A DNA stretch of 63,040 nt from JANNVK01 sp031414415 (GCA_031414415.1 JANNVK010000159.1:1-63040), one strand, 5' to 3'; counted from the first letter of the stretch, positions 34,043 through 43,064 are shown. The notes: generated from the letters alone by a model not told the origin. Program-made: numbers and translations.

Positions 34043-34090
34043 TTTTTTTACTTGGTTTGATATATTTCCAAAGAGTTATCTATAAATAAT

Positions 34091-34144
34091 ATGGAAAAAC
34101 ATTGCCAATCTTGTAGTTATGGTATAACGTTTTTTCAAGGATGA
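34091..34144 (+). pseudogene. Possible 5' fragment of a zinc-ribbon gene
   Basis: Seventeen codons starting EKHCQSC, the usual opening of a small zinc-ribbon protein family (CQSCG-like), run into a TGA within the palindrome upstream of the Panacea gene. It may be the cut end of a gene where the TA locus was inserted. It is too short to be sure. Confidence 0.3.
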
Positions 34145-34166
34145 AACGCCGCGTTTTATCCTTGAA
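34134..34166. promoter_or_regulatory. Palindrome upstream of the Panacea TA operon
   Basis: Sixteen-bp arms (34134-34149 and 34151-34166) are complementary except for one G-T pair (TTCAAGGATGAAACGC / GCGTTTTATCCTTGAA). The palindrome ends 21 bp before the ATG of the antitoxin gene. It is probably the operator for autoregulation, or a hairpin that ends transcription from cdd. Confidence 0.55.
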
Positions 34167-34187
34167 ACATTAAGTTGAGGTGAATTT

Positions 34188-34637
34188 ATGAAAGCAAAAG
34201 ACATTGCGGAGTATTTCCTAAGTCTAGTTGATGAAGAAAAAGGTGATTTTTTGACAAATCTTAAGATTCAGAAATTACTATATTATGCGGAAGGTTTTTC
34301 ATTAGCAATTTCTAAAACTTCATTGTTTGAAGAAAAAATTATGGCTTGGAATTACGGACCAGTTGTTGTTGAAGTATATAATGAATACAAACAATATAAC
34401 TCAAATCCTGTTCTACAATCTTCAGATTTTGATAATGAAAAATACGATTCAGCAACAAAAGACCTTCTTAATGAAGTTTATGATGTTTATGGACGATTTT
34501 CGCCGTCTGCTTTGGTCGATATGACACATAGCGAAGCCCCTTGGATTAATGCAAAAAAATCCCCCAAAACAAACTTCGAAATTTCTCGCAAAGCAATGCA
34601 GAGTTACTTCTCAACGCAACTCATTGAAGGCAAATAA
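34188..34637 (+). CDS. Panacea-domain antitoxin
   Basis: A 149-residue protein of the Panacea/SocA-like (DUF4065) family. IAEYFLSLVDEEKGDFLTNLKIQKLLYYAEGFSLA and MAWNYGPVVVEVYNEYKQY are the family's core helices; the WxxGPV motif is clear. Panacea domains act as antitoxins for diverse toxins (PanAT systems). The next gene starts immediately after its stop, so the two are co-translated. GAGG precedes the ATG. Confidence 0.82.
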   Translation: MKAKDIAEYFLSLVDEEKGDFLTNLKIQKLLYYAEGFSLAISKTSLFEEKIMAWNYGPVVVEVYNEYKQYNSNPVLQSSDFDNEKYDSATKDLLNEVYDVYGRFSPSALVDMTHSEAPWINAKKSPKTNFEISRKAMQSYFSTQLIEGK

Positions 34638-35063
34638 ATGGCTAATAACAAGATTCGTCATCCTTCCGCATACGCTGGAAAGCGAATTGCATCTCCTGAA
34701 CAGACTTATGAATCTTCAAACATGAAACATCCTGTTTTTTGCTTTCAATATATTGACTCAGTTTATGGGATTGAAAAATGTGAAAAAAATGAAAAGTTGG
34801 ACATTTTAAAAACTTTATTTCAACTAAGCCTACAAAACTGGAGAGATCTTTTACAAAAAAGCAAAAGCCAAAAAGGATTTACAACAATTCCACGTGAACA
34901 ACTTAGACGACCTGCACCTTCACATCTAACCGATGATACTTCAATAATTAAAGTACGATTTAAGGACGCTAAAACTCTTTTAGGTTATCGTGGAGATGAT
35001 GGAGTTGTGTTTCATATAGTATGGATTGATCGAGATTTTACTTTATACGATCATGGTAAATGA
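34638..35063 (+). CDS. PanT-like toxin candidate
   Basis: A 141-residue protein with its ATG directly after the antitoxin stop. The N-terminal part is not recognisable. The C-terminal (about 95-141) IIKVRFKDAKTLLGYRGDDGVVFHIVWIDRDFTLYDHGK resembles short RelE/HigB-like modules found beside Panacea antitoxins, with the VxxIVWIDxDF signature. The toxin role is inferred from pairing and this segment. The mechanism is not readable. Confidence 0.65.
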   Translation: MANNKIRHPSAYAGKRIASPEQTYESSNMKHPVFCFQYIDSVYGIEKCEKNEKLDILKTLFQLSLQNWRDLLQKSKSQKGFTTIPREQLRRPAPSHLTDDTSIIKVRFKDAKTLLGYRGDDGVVFHIVWIDRDFTLYDHGK

Positions 35064-35200
35064 CTTATTAGTTTGCTCAAATACATACAACTTAGGGTTA
35101 TCTTTTTTATAATAATTTTACTTAAAATGTCATTCAATAGATTTTCTTTTTTAATTGAAGATTTCTTGCAATTCTCCATTGAAATGTAGTAATTTCAGTT

Positions 35201-36625
35201 ATGGAAACCTTAAAATTTTTATCTACTGCTTTTTTATCAATTCTTTTTATCCTTTCTAGTTACAATTTTGCACAGACAAAAAAACCGCTTCCGCAGCGTT
35301 GGAATGCCGAATTAGCCATAGTCGGAGGGACAATTGTTTCGATGGACAAAGACCGACGCATTATTCAAGACGGTGCAATTCTCATCCAAAAAGGCAAAAT
35401 TGTTAAGATTGGTGAGCGTCTTGAGGTGTTGAAAAATGTGCGTCCAAAGCAAACAATCGACGCAACCGGAAAAGTGATAATTCCCGGATTAATCAACACA
35501 CACACACACGTTCCGATGACGCTTTTTCGCGGAATCGCCGATGATCTCGACCTTAATGAATGGTTGACGAAATATATTTTTCCGGCAGAAGGAAAAAATG
35601 TCACCGAAGATTTCGTTAGAGTTGGAACGCAACTCGGACTCGCGGAATTTATTCGCGGCGGCACGACAACCTTTTGCGATATGTATTATTTTGAAGATGC
35701 AATTGCCGATGAAACGTCAAAAGCCGGAATGCGTGCAGTTTTGGGCGAAACGCTGATTGATTTTCCGGTTCCTGATAATAAAACTTTCGCTGATGCAAAA
35801 ATTTACACCGAAAAATTTGTCAAAAAATGGCAGAAAAGTTCGTTGATTGTTCCTGCAGTTGCACCGCACGCACCTTATACTGTCAGCGAAGAGCATCTCA
35901 AAGAAGCGAGAAAACTTGCCGACGATTTGAAAGCTCCGATGGTGATTCATCTCGCCGAAGACCGCAAAGAACTAAAGTATGTTGCGGACAACAAAAACGG
36001 TCTGCGTCCGATTGAATATCTTAACAAAATTGGTGTTTTGAACGATAAAACAATTGCCGCTCACGTGATTTATGCCAACGATGAAGAGCTTGATATTATG
36101 AAAAAACTCGGCGTTGGAATCGCACATAATCCGCAATCGAATATGAAACTTGCGGCTGGCGTTGCACCAATTCCGCAGATGCTAGAACGCGATATGGACG
36201 TTGGGTTAGGAACTGATGGAGCGGCTTCAAATAATGATCTAAGTCTTTGGGAAGAAATGGATTCGGCGGCAAAACTACACAAGGTTTTTAACTTCGATCC
36301 GAAAGTTTTGTCCGCTCAGCAAGCCTTTGAAATGGCGACAATTCGCGGAGCACGAGCTTTAGATTTGCAAGACAAAATTGGTTCGCTCGAAACCGGAAAA
36401 CAAGCTGATATTGTGATTGTTGACTTCGACGGATTGCACCAAACGCCTTTTTACAATATGTATTCGCATCTTGTTTACGCGACCAAATCGACAGATGTGA
36501 GAACGGTTGTGGTTGATGGAAAAGTTTTGATGCTCGACCGCAAGTTGCTGACGCTAAACGAAACGCTTATCAAGCAAAAAGCTAACAAATATCGCGATCA
36601 AGTTGTTCGCAGCTTAGCAAACTAA
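35201..36625 (+). CDS. Exported amidohydrolase (TrzA/MtaD-like deaminase)
   Basis: A 474-residue metal-dependent hydrolase with a signal peptide ending NFAQ. The zinc-site HTH (GLINTHTHVPM), HLAED, AHVIYAN and GTDGAASNNDLSLW blocks are those of the 5-methylthioadenosine/S-adenosylhomocysteine deaminase group. Most members are cytosolic, so the leader suggests a periplasmic form, perhaps for scavenging. It is transcribed alone. Confidence 0.85.
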   Translation: METLKFLSTAFLSILFILSSYNFAQTKKPLPQRWNAELAIVGGTIVSMDKDRRIIQDGAILIQKGKIVKIGERLEVLKNVRPKQTIDATGKVIIPGLINTHTHVPMTLFRGIADDLDLNEWLTKYIFPAEGKNVTEDFVRVGTQLGLAEFIRGGTTTFCDMYYFEDAIADETSKAGMRAVLGETLIDFPVPDNKTFADAKIYTEKFVKKWQKSSLIVPAVAPHAPYTVSEEHLKEARKLADDLKAPMVIHLAEDRKELKYVADNKNGLRPIEYLNKIGVLNDKTIAAHVIYANDEELDIMKKLGVGIAHNPQSNMKLAAGVAPIPQMLERDMDVGLGTDGAASNNDLSLWEEMDSAAKLHKVFNFDPKVLSAQQAFEMATIRGARALDLQDKIGSLETGKQADIVIVDFDGLHQTPFYNMYSHLVYATKSTDVRTVVVDGKVLMLDRKLLTLNETLIKQKANKYRDQVVRSLAN

Positions 36626-36805
36626 AACCAAATACATTTTCGAATGAGTGTTTAGTGTGCTATTGTTTATTTAAACAAAAGGTTTATTCACCTTTAAGCG
36701 TCTAAATTTAATTATTCAAGGACAAAAAAGTTTAGGAAGTGAGCTCAAGTGAATATCGCTTTTGTTCACGCGGAAAATAAAGTCCAACCCCAAGGAGGTA
36801 CTGAA

Positions 36806-38044
36806 ATGCCGCTCATTGTCAAAAAAATCGGGACATTGAGTTTTCTAGTTTTTCTACTTATGTTGAGCAGTTTTGCCCAACCTGATGCACAAATGCGTCA
36901 ACAGTTAAGTCGTGCGAGAGTTTTATTAGCGACGAAAAACTACAATTCTGCAATTCTTGAATTAAACGCAATCCGCAAAGAATCGACAGATGATTATGTG
37001 CAAAATGTTGCACTTTCAATGCTCATGAATGTTTATGTTGAGCAAAGCGATTACAAAAAAGCTCAGGAATTATTGACCGAAATATATAATTCGCAAAAGC
37101 TGTCTAAAAAGAATTCCGCAACTTACAATTCTGCCGCCGCTCAAATTGTTCGCGGTTCAAAACTTCAAGTTGAAAGATATAAATCACTCGGCTTAAACGT
37201 TCTCGATGCAAAATTGCCAAAAGAGGCTGACGCTGACCTTGATAAAATGCGTGGTTTGCTCGAGTTAGTTGTCAAACAAACCGAAGATTTGGGAGCAAGC
37301 ATCAAGCAAACTGAAGATTCGATGGCTTTAATCGAAGAATCTTCAGCTGCGAGAAGCAATATTGCCCGCGATGAATACGATGCAAGTCGTTGGAAAACGA
37401 AGGTAATTGATGCACGCGAGAAAATGGCGACTTCGCGAAGTTCGGTTGTCAGCGTTGTTGATGAATCGATGCAATCTGTTGCTTTTGTGTCATCTGAAAA
37501 AAATATTGCAAATAACAATACTGTTGCAGTTGAACGACCAAAAATTGTTGAAACGATTGCTAAAATTGAACCTGAAACTCCAAAAATTGAACTAAAACCG
37601 CTTGAAACAAAAACGATTTTTGTTCCTAAACCGACTGAAGAGCCGACAGTATTAAAAGAAGTCGCAAAAAAAGAAGTCGCAAAAGTTGAAGAAGTAGCAG
37701 TTAGTCAGCCGACTGAGCCTAAAATTGAAAAAGTTAGCAATCCAATGAACGATTCTAACAGCGATAATCCAGTCCAAATCGGTTCTTTGCGTGAATATGC
37801 CGTCACTTTAATTCAGCCGCAATATCCTTTGATTGCTAAAAGTATGCGACTCTCGGGCGTTGTGCAGATTGATGTAATTGTTGATGAAACCGGAAAAGTT
37901 TCGACAATTCAAAACTCAAGCGGACCTGATGTTTTAAAACGTGCGGCAACTGACGCTCTAAAAAAATGGAAATTTAAACCGTTTTTAAAAGATGGTTTGC
38001 CAGTAAAAGCTATCGGTTTTGTAAAATTTAATTTTGCGTTGTAG
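36806..38044 (+). CDS. Exported TPR protein with C-terminal TonB domain
   Basis: The 412-residue product starts at the ATG at 36806, 7 bp after AAGGAGG, the best ribosome-binding site in the region. A signal peptide ends SSFAQ. TPR-like helices span residues about 30-130, and a long charged region rich in Lys/Glu/Pro (about 240-315) follows. A TonB C-terminal domain closes the protein (PQYPLIAKSMRLSGVVQIDVIVDETGKV, then VKFNFAL). It is probably periplasmic. A strong terminator follows. Confidence 0.82.
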   Translation: MPLIVKKIGTLSFLVFLLMLSSFAQPDAQMRQQLSRARVLLATKNYNSAILELNAIRKESTDDYVQNVALSMLMNVYVEQSDYKKAQELLTEIYNSQKLSKKNSATYNSAAAQIVRGSKLQVERYKSLGLNVLDAKLPKEADADLDKMRGLLELVVKQTEDLGASIKQTEDSMALIEESSAARSNIARDEYDASRWKTKVIDAREKMATSRSSVVSVVDESMQSVAFVSSEKNIANNNTVAVERPKIVETIAKIEPETPKIELKPLETKTIFVPKPTEEPTVLKEVAKKEVAKVEEVAVSQPTEPKIEKVSNPMNDSNSDNPVQIGSLREYAVTLIQPQYPLIAKSMRLSGVVQIDVIVDETGKVSTIQNSSGPDVLKRAATDALKKWKFKPFLKDGLPVKAIGFVKFNFAL

Positions 38045-38071
38045 AAGTAAATTTCTGTTCCGACGAACTTT

Positions 38072-38109
38072 AGGCGATAAGATTTCATCATAATCTTGTC
38101 GCCTTTTTT
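38072..38109 (+). terminator. Terminator of the TPR-TonB gene
   Basis: Twelve-bp arms (38072-38083 and 38093-38104, one G-T pair) with a 9-nt loop are followed by a T-run. It lies 28 bp after the stop. Confidence 0.85.
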
Positions 38110-38141
38110 ATTTTAAATTTGATAGTGAATATCCAAAACTC

Positions 38142-40973
38142 ATGTGTAAACAAAAAATTTTCTTTCTACTACTGCTTTTCGTATTTTCAATGACAATATT
38201 TTCACAGTCACAACCGCCAATTGAAAATGGTGTTTCGCACGAACTCGCAATTTGGCGAGCGAAGCATTATAGCGATGTGCGTTATAAATTGAATCTGACG
38301 CTCGAGAAAATGTCACCAGTTTTGAAAGGCGAGATTGAGATAAATGTAGAATTGAGAATTGAGAATGGAGAATTGAAAACGAAGAATGACTCTCAACTCT
38401 CAACTCTCAATTTTCCATTGATTTTGGATTGGCGAAAGATTAAAGGTAAAGAAGATGCTTATTCGATTAAAAATGTTGAGCTGAACGGTAAATCTGCCGA
38501 ATTTGAAGAAATAAACGAACATCTTGTTATCAAAAACGCCGTGCAAGGCGAAAATATCATCAAACTAAATATTACTTCACCGATTTCGACAAGCGGTTCG
38601 GCAATCACACGCTACATCGATAAAGAAGACGGTTCGGAATATATCTACTCGCTTTTTGTCCCGAGTGATGCAAGCACAGCATTTCCGGTGTTTGATCAGC
38701 CGGATTTGAAGGCGAGGTTTAAATTACTTCTTACTACGCCGCCGGATTGGACTGCTGTTTCAAATACTAATAGTAAAATTTGGATAAATGCGGACATTGT
38801 TATGAACTCTAAGGGAACAGTTCATAACAAAAGATTTTCTTTTGAAGAAACTAAACCAATCAGCACATACGTTTTCGCCTTTGCGGCAGGAAATTTTGCC
38901 CAAGTTAAGGCGACTGCGGACTCAGGACTTGGGACTCAGGACTCGATTTTCGTCCGCAAATCTCAAGCCGAAAAATTCAAACAACATTCCGCCGAAGTTT
39001 TCCGCTTAAACCGCGAATGTATCAGATACCTCGAAGAATATTTTGATTACAAATTTCCGTTTCCGAAATACGATCTGGTGTTGCTCCCTGAATTTCCGTT
39101 CGGCGGAATGGAACACGCGGGAGCGACTTTTTTGCGTGAATCTTCGATAATCTTTCCGTCTGAACCGACCAAAAACGACATCATTTCGCGGGCAAATTTA
39201 ATCTTTCACGAAGCCGCACATCAATGGTTCGGCGATACGGTTACGATGAAATGGTTCGACGATCTATGGCTTAAAGAAGGTTTTGCGGAATTTATGGCAT
39301 ACAAAACGCTCGAAAAAGTGATGCCCGAAGCCAACGCTTGGAAAGCCTTTTACGAACGCAACAAACAACTCGCCTATCTCACCGATTCAACCAAAGGCAC
39401 CACGCCGATCTATCAGGAAATCGCCAATTTAAGTTCGGCAAAATCCGCTTACGGCAACATCGTCTATCGCAAAGCACCGAGTTTTTTGCGTCAAGCCGAG
39501 TTTTATCTGGGCGAAAAAGAATTTCAAACGGCGGTCAGAAGTTTCTTGAAGAAAAACGAATTTAAGAACGCGGAATGGACGGATTTGGTGAAGGAATTTG
39601 AAACGGCGACAAAGAAAGAGTTGAGAGTTTGGGGGGAAGGTTGGATAAAACAAAGCGGTGTTCCAATAATTAGAACATTTGTAAAACAAGAACGATTCAT
39701 GCGAATTGATAGAGTTAGAGTGATTTTTCAACAAAATAGTTTAGGTAATAAAGATAACTTGCGGGAAATGAAATTTAATTTAGTCATTTTTGGGAATCCC
39801 GGCAATGGCATAGAAAAACTTTATCTTGAACAAGCTGAGTTTAGCAATGAGACAGAAAAAGATAAGTCAAAAAAGCATCTGCCAAATGAAACATCAGTTT
39901 TTTGGTCTGGAACTATTGGGGTAGGTCCAACTGACTATCCTAGGCTGCCACGTTTTCCAAAATTTGTATTTCCTAATTTTGGTGATTATGGGTATGGGAT
40001 ATTTTTATCTGACAAAGACAGTATCAATTATTTCATAAAAAACTTGGACAAAGTTGATGAATCTTTAACACGTTCGATGATGTACGGCAGTTTGTGGGAT
40101 TCTGTCCGCGAAGCCGAACTTGATCCGAAAGATTTTGTCGAATCAGTGATTAAAAATGTCGGCACAGAGAAAGACGAAATGATTGTTTCGACGATTCTAA
40201 GTCGTGTGAACACAGCATTTGCATATTATTTGGACGATAAAACACGCAACGAATTATCGCCAAAATTAGAAAGTGTTTTAATCAACAAAATGCAGACGGC
40301 TGAAACGCAGAGTCAAAGAATCACGTTTTATAGAGCGTTTTTGAATGTCGCGAGTTCTGAAAAAGCACGAAATATCCTAAAAGGTTTGCTCGATAAGTCA
40401 GTAGCGTCGTCGTTAGCCGATGCAGCCACGCGAGAGATTACGCATTCGCTCACGCAAACGCTACCGACATTTCGCACCAAAGATAATTTCGACATCGTGA
40501 CAAAACTATTTATTTTAGGCGACAAAGACGCACCAAAACTACTCGCCGACTTGGAAAAAACTGAAACATCCGATGATGCGAAACGTTACGCATACGCCGC
40601 AAAAGCAGGAGTTGCAACCGCCGAAAACAAGTTGAAATGCTTTAACGATTTTGTCGCCAACAAAGAGATCAGCGAAAGTTGGATTGAATCTGCGGTTGTG
40701 CCGTTTAATTCGACCAAACATTCAGATTTAACAGTTGCGTATCTCGAAAAAGCGTTGGCAGAATTACCGAATCTGAAACGAAACCGCAAAATATTTTTCG
40801 TTAATGGTTGGCTTTCGGCGTTTATCGGCGGGCAAAAAAGCGAACAAGCGTTGGCAATCGTCAATAAATTTTTAACTGATAATCCGAATTTGGATAAAGA
40901 TTTACGGCTGAAAATACTGGAAAATGTTGACTTGATCGAACGTGCTGTGAAAATCAGAAGTAAATATAAATAA
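38142..40973 (+). CDS. Exported M1-family aminopeptidase
   Basis: A 943-residue zinc metallopeptidase with a signal peptide ending IFSQ. GMEHAG is the exopeptidase motif. The catalytic HEAAH (His356, His360) is followed after exactly 18 residues by Glu379 (HExxHx18E). The C-terminal half is ERAP1-like helical. It would trim N-terminal residues from peptides in the periplasm. Two heptamer repeat tracts lie inside the gene in frame, at about residues 70-92 and 259-268, near the edges of the N-terminal beta domain. It is transcribed alone. Confidence 0.92.
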   Translation: MCKQKIFFLLLLFVFSMTIFSQSQPPIENGVSHELAIWRAKHYSDVRYKLNLTLEKMSPVLKGEIEINVELRIENGELKTKNDSQLSTLNFPLILDWRKIKGKEDAYSIKNVELNGKSAEFEEINEHLVIKNAVQGENIIKLNITSPISTSGSAITRYIDKEDGSEYIYSLFVPSDASTAFPVFDQPDLKARFKLLLTTPPDWTAVSNTNSKIWINADIVMNSKGTVHNKRFSFEETKPISTYVFAFAAGNFAQVKATADSGLGTQDSIFVRKSQAEKFKQHSAEVFRLNRECIRYLEEYFDYKFPFPKYDLVLLPEFPFGGMEHAGATFLRESSIIFPSEPTKNDIISRANLIFHEAAHQWFGDTVTMKWFDDLWLKEGFAEFMAYKTLEKVMPEANAWKAFYERNKQLAYLTDSTKGTTPIYQEIANLSSAKSAYGNIVYRKAPSFLRQAEFYLGEKEFQTAVRSFLKKNEFKNAEWTDLVKEFETATKKELRVWGEGWIKQSGVPIIRTFVKQERFMRIDRVRVIFQQNSLGNKDNLREMKFNLVIFGNPGNGIEKLYLEQAEFSNETEKDKSKKHLPNETSVFWSGTIGVGPTDYPRLPRFPKFVFPNFGDYGYGIFLSDKDSINYFIKNLDKVDESLTRSMMYGSLWDSVREAELDPKDFVESVIKNVGTEKDEMIVSTILSRVNTAFAYYLDDKTRNELSPKLESVLINKMQTAETQSQRITFYRAFLNVASSEKARNILKGLLDKSVASSLADAATREITHSLTQTLPTFRTKDNFDIVTKLFILGDKDAPKLLADLEKTETSDDAKRYAYAAKAGVATAENKLKCFNDFVANKEISESWIESAVVPFNSTKHSDLTVAYLEKALAELPNLKRNRKIFFVNGWLSAFIGGQKSEQALAIVNKFLTDNPNLDKDLRLKILENVDLIERAVKIRSKYK
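38348..38418. repeat. Heptamer inverted repeat inside the M1 peptidase gene
   Basis: GAATTGA-type 7-nt units run forward and then change to TCTCAAC/TCTCAAT units, so the tract is both tandem and inverted. It stays in frame and encodes about 23 residues (ELRIENGEL, then SQLSTLNFPL) inserted near the start of the mature protein. Confidence 0.8.
38916..38943 (+). repeat. Second heptamer tract inside the M1 peptidase gene
   Basis: Four 7-nt units (GCGGACT, CAGGACT, TGGGACT, CAGGACT) run in frame and encode ADSGLGTQDS, likely a surface loop. Confidence 0.7.
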
Positions 40974-41004
40974 AAAAAGACACGAAGCAGAAATGCTTCG
41001 TGTC
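40972..41004 (-). terminator. Terminator of the single-AAA Clp gene
   Basis: Perfect 11-bp arms (40979-40989 and 40994-41004) with a GAAA loop. On the minus strand the stem is followed by a T-run, so it ends the gene at 41031. It may also serve the M1 gene, weakly, from the other side. Confidence 0.8.
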
Positions 41005-41030
41005 GAATGGAGAATTACGAACATGAAAAA

Positions 41031-42239
41031 CTAAATTTCGCTCTTTTCGCTATTGGACTTACTCTTTCCGCTAGCTGATTGAAGTTTTGGAAGTGGCAAA
41101 CCAACTCCGTCTGATTTTGTATCGGGTTTTTCCTCAACTTTTTCCTCAAAAGTTTCGGTAACAATCATTCCGCCAGATTGTTTAGAGAAAACAAGTTTTT
41201 CGTTTTCGGCATCAAAATCAACCTTAACAAAATCGCCAGTTTCGACTTGTGCAGTAGCCACCAAATTAGACAATGGATATACGAGAAATCTTTCAATCGA
41301 GCGTTTCAAGTGTCTCGCACCATACTTGAGGTCAATTCCTTCACGAAGCAAATATTCTTTTGCCTCGCTCGAACATTCGAAAATAAATTTGGTTCCAGCA
41401 GAATCTGTAATTCGAGATTGCACAGAATTTAGCTCAATATCGAGAATTTGACGAAGGTGATGTTCCTTTAAAGTTCTGAAAACAACCACTTTATCGATTC
41501 TGTTCATAAACTCAGGCGAGAATTTGCGTTTCGCTGATTCTAATGCAGTTCGATAAATTTTGGTGTCAATTTCGTTGTCGTCGGGAGATTTTGAGTTCTT
41601 TGATGACGCAAAACCAATTCCGCCCGAAATCATTTCAGACATTTCTCTCGCACCAAGATTTGAAGTCATAATAACAACTGAACGCGAGAAATCGACACGT
41701 CTGTTATCGCCCAATGTCAGCGTTGCTTTATCTAAAATTCCAAGCAAAAGCTGCCACAAAGAATCAGATGCTTTTTCAATTTCATCAAACAATACAAAAG
41801 TTAGACGTGTTTCATCAGTATGCGATTTATCGAGATTTTCTTGAGTTAGCATCGGCGATGTTTCGCGATGTCCTAAATATCCAGGCGGTGAACCGATAAG
41901 TTTTGCAATTTCGTGCGAATGTTGAAACTCAGCACAATCTATTTTGACAACCGCGTGTTGTTCCCCAAAAAGCACTTCGGCTGCCGCTTCTACAACGCGT
42001 GTTTTACCAGAACCGGTCGGTCCCAAAAACAACATTGTGCCAATCGGTCTTGTCGGGTTATTCATTCCGGCAAGATAAATTTGAAATAATCCGCTGAGAC
42101 GACGAACTGCACGTTCTTGCCCAACAATCCGCTTCATTATTTCATCTTCAAATTCTTTAGCACGTGGACTTTTTTGGTCTGGATCAAGCATCACCAATTT
42201 TTCTGCGAAAGCTGTTTCTTTTGTTGTGTTGTAGTTCAT
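41031..42239 (-). CDS. Single-AAA Clp-like ATPase
   Basis: The 402-residue product starts at the ATG complement at 42237-42239 behind GGGAG. It corresponds to only the D2 half of a ClpA/ClpB protein: GPTGSGKTR Walker A (about 68-77), VLFDEIEKA Walker B, the SNLG arginine-finger region and a ClpB-like C-terminal small domain. After this comes a charged tail of about 50 residues (about 350-402). A GIGF loop after SNLGAREMSEMI resembles the ClpP-docking loop. No N-domain or D1 is present, so it may be a specialised unfoldase. It is unlike full ClpX because there is no zinc finger. Confidence 0.8.
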   Translation of the reverse strand: MNYNTTKETAFAEKLVMLDPDQKSPRAKEFEDEIMKRIVGQERAVRRLSGLFQIYLAGMNNPTRPIGTMLFLGPTGSGKTRVVEAAAEVLFGEQHAVVKIDCAEFQHSHEIAKLIGSPPGYLGHRETSPMLTQENLDKSHTDETRLTFVLFDEIEKASDSLWQLLLGILDKATLTLGDNRRVDFSRSVVIMTSNLGAREMSEMISGGIGFASSKNSKSPDDNEIDTKIYRTALESAKRKFSPEFMNRIDKVVVFRTLKEHHLRQILDIELNSVQSRITDSAGTKFIFECSSEAKEYLLREGIDLKYGARHLKRSIERFLVYPLSNLVATAQVETGDFVKVDFDAENEKLVFSKQSGGMIVTETFEEKVEEKPDTKSDGVGLPLPKLQSASGKSKSNSEKSEI

Positions 42240-42260
42240 TTGTTTCTCCCATTTTTGCAA

Positions 42261-42630
42261 AATTTTTATCTATTCTGCAACATCGTTATAGACGAAATTT
42301 CAAAACCTAATTTGCTAATATTATTTGTGCAAATTATGGATACAAAGATGCTGTCAAACTTGATTTAGTTTGCTGAACTCTTTTTGGGTTTGTAGAAGAT
42401 AAACTGTTCAGAAGATTTGCAGAATGCCACAAGTAAAGCACTGCTAATTACCATTTTTCCATATTTTGTAACATTTTTGCAAGAGAAAACTGGAAATATT
42501 ATCAAATTAGTAATTTAGCGAAAATTATTTAAAATTAAAAAATAGTTTACTTGACAAAAAATTCTCTACAAATTATATTCGTTTTAACGTATATGTAAAT
42601 ACATTTACGAAAATAAACGAGGTAATATTT
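42261..42630. other. Intergenic region between the Clp-like gene and ars cassette
   Basis: A 370-bp AT-rich gap. Its right end carries the arsI promoter and palindrome listed separately. The left part should hold the minus-strand promoter of the Clp-like gene, but I see no convincing hexamers. No gene or RNA is recognisable. Confidence 0.5.
42551..42609 (+). promoter_or_regulatory. Promoter and operator-like palindrome of the ars cassette
   Basis: TTGACA (42551-42556) and TATATT (42574-42579) are separated by 17 nt. An imperfect palindrome at 42588-42609 (CGTATATGTAA / ATACATTTACG) covers the expected start point. This layout fits repression by an ArsR-type or similar dimeric regulator. No arsR gene is in the window. 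Confidence 0.7.
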
Positions 42631-43062
42631 ATGAAAACACATATATCTTTAAATGTCAGTAATGTTGAATCTAGTGTCGAGTTTTATTCAAAAATGTTTG
42701 GCATCAAACCATTGAAATTAAGGAGCGACTATGCGAAATTTGATGTTGCAAATCCATCTTTAAACCTAACAATGAATCAAATGCCTTTTGAATCCGGCGG
42801 ATCATTATCACATCTTGGTCTGCAGGTTGAAACAAGCGTTGAAGTTATGGAAATGAGTAAACGCTGGGCTGAAAGTGGTTTGATCACACTTGAAGAGATG
42901 CAGACAGATTGCTGTTACGCACTTCAAGATAAAACTTGGGTTAGCGATCCTGATGGTAATAGATGGGAAGTTTTTGTTGTTTTAGAAAATACCGAAGATA
43001 AAGATTTAGCGGCATCTTCGTGTTGCACTCCGCTAGCAAAACCCGTTAGCATAAGTCGATAA
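42631..43062 (+). CDS. ArsI/CadI-family VOC protein
   Basis: A 143-residue vicinal-oxygen-chelate protein, similar to ArsI, the C-As lyase that cleaves methylarsonous acid. Metal ligands appear to be His5, His61 and Glu113. The vicinal Cys94-Cys95 pair (TDCCYA) is the trivalent-arsenic site of ArsI. A second CC lies in the C-terminal tail (131-132). It leads the cassette and is followed 2 bp later by a PLP enzyme gene. A cadmium-induced CadI-like role is the alternative. Confidence 0.82.
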   Translation: MKTHISLNVSNVESSVEFYSKMFGIKPLKLRSDYAKFDVANPSLNLTMNQMPFESGGSLSHLGLQVETSVEVMEMSKRWAESGLITLEEMQTDCCYALQDKTWVSDPDGNRWEVFVVLENTEDKDLAASSCCTPLAKPVSISR

Positions 43063-43064
43063 TT

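Noticed and set aside
36720..36805. Possible riboswitch in the leader of the TPR-TonB gene
   Set aside because: Only a short hairpin is visible and no known aptamer core is matched.
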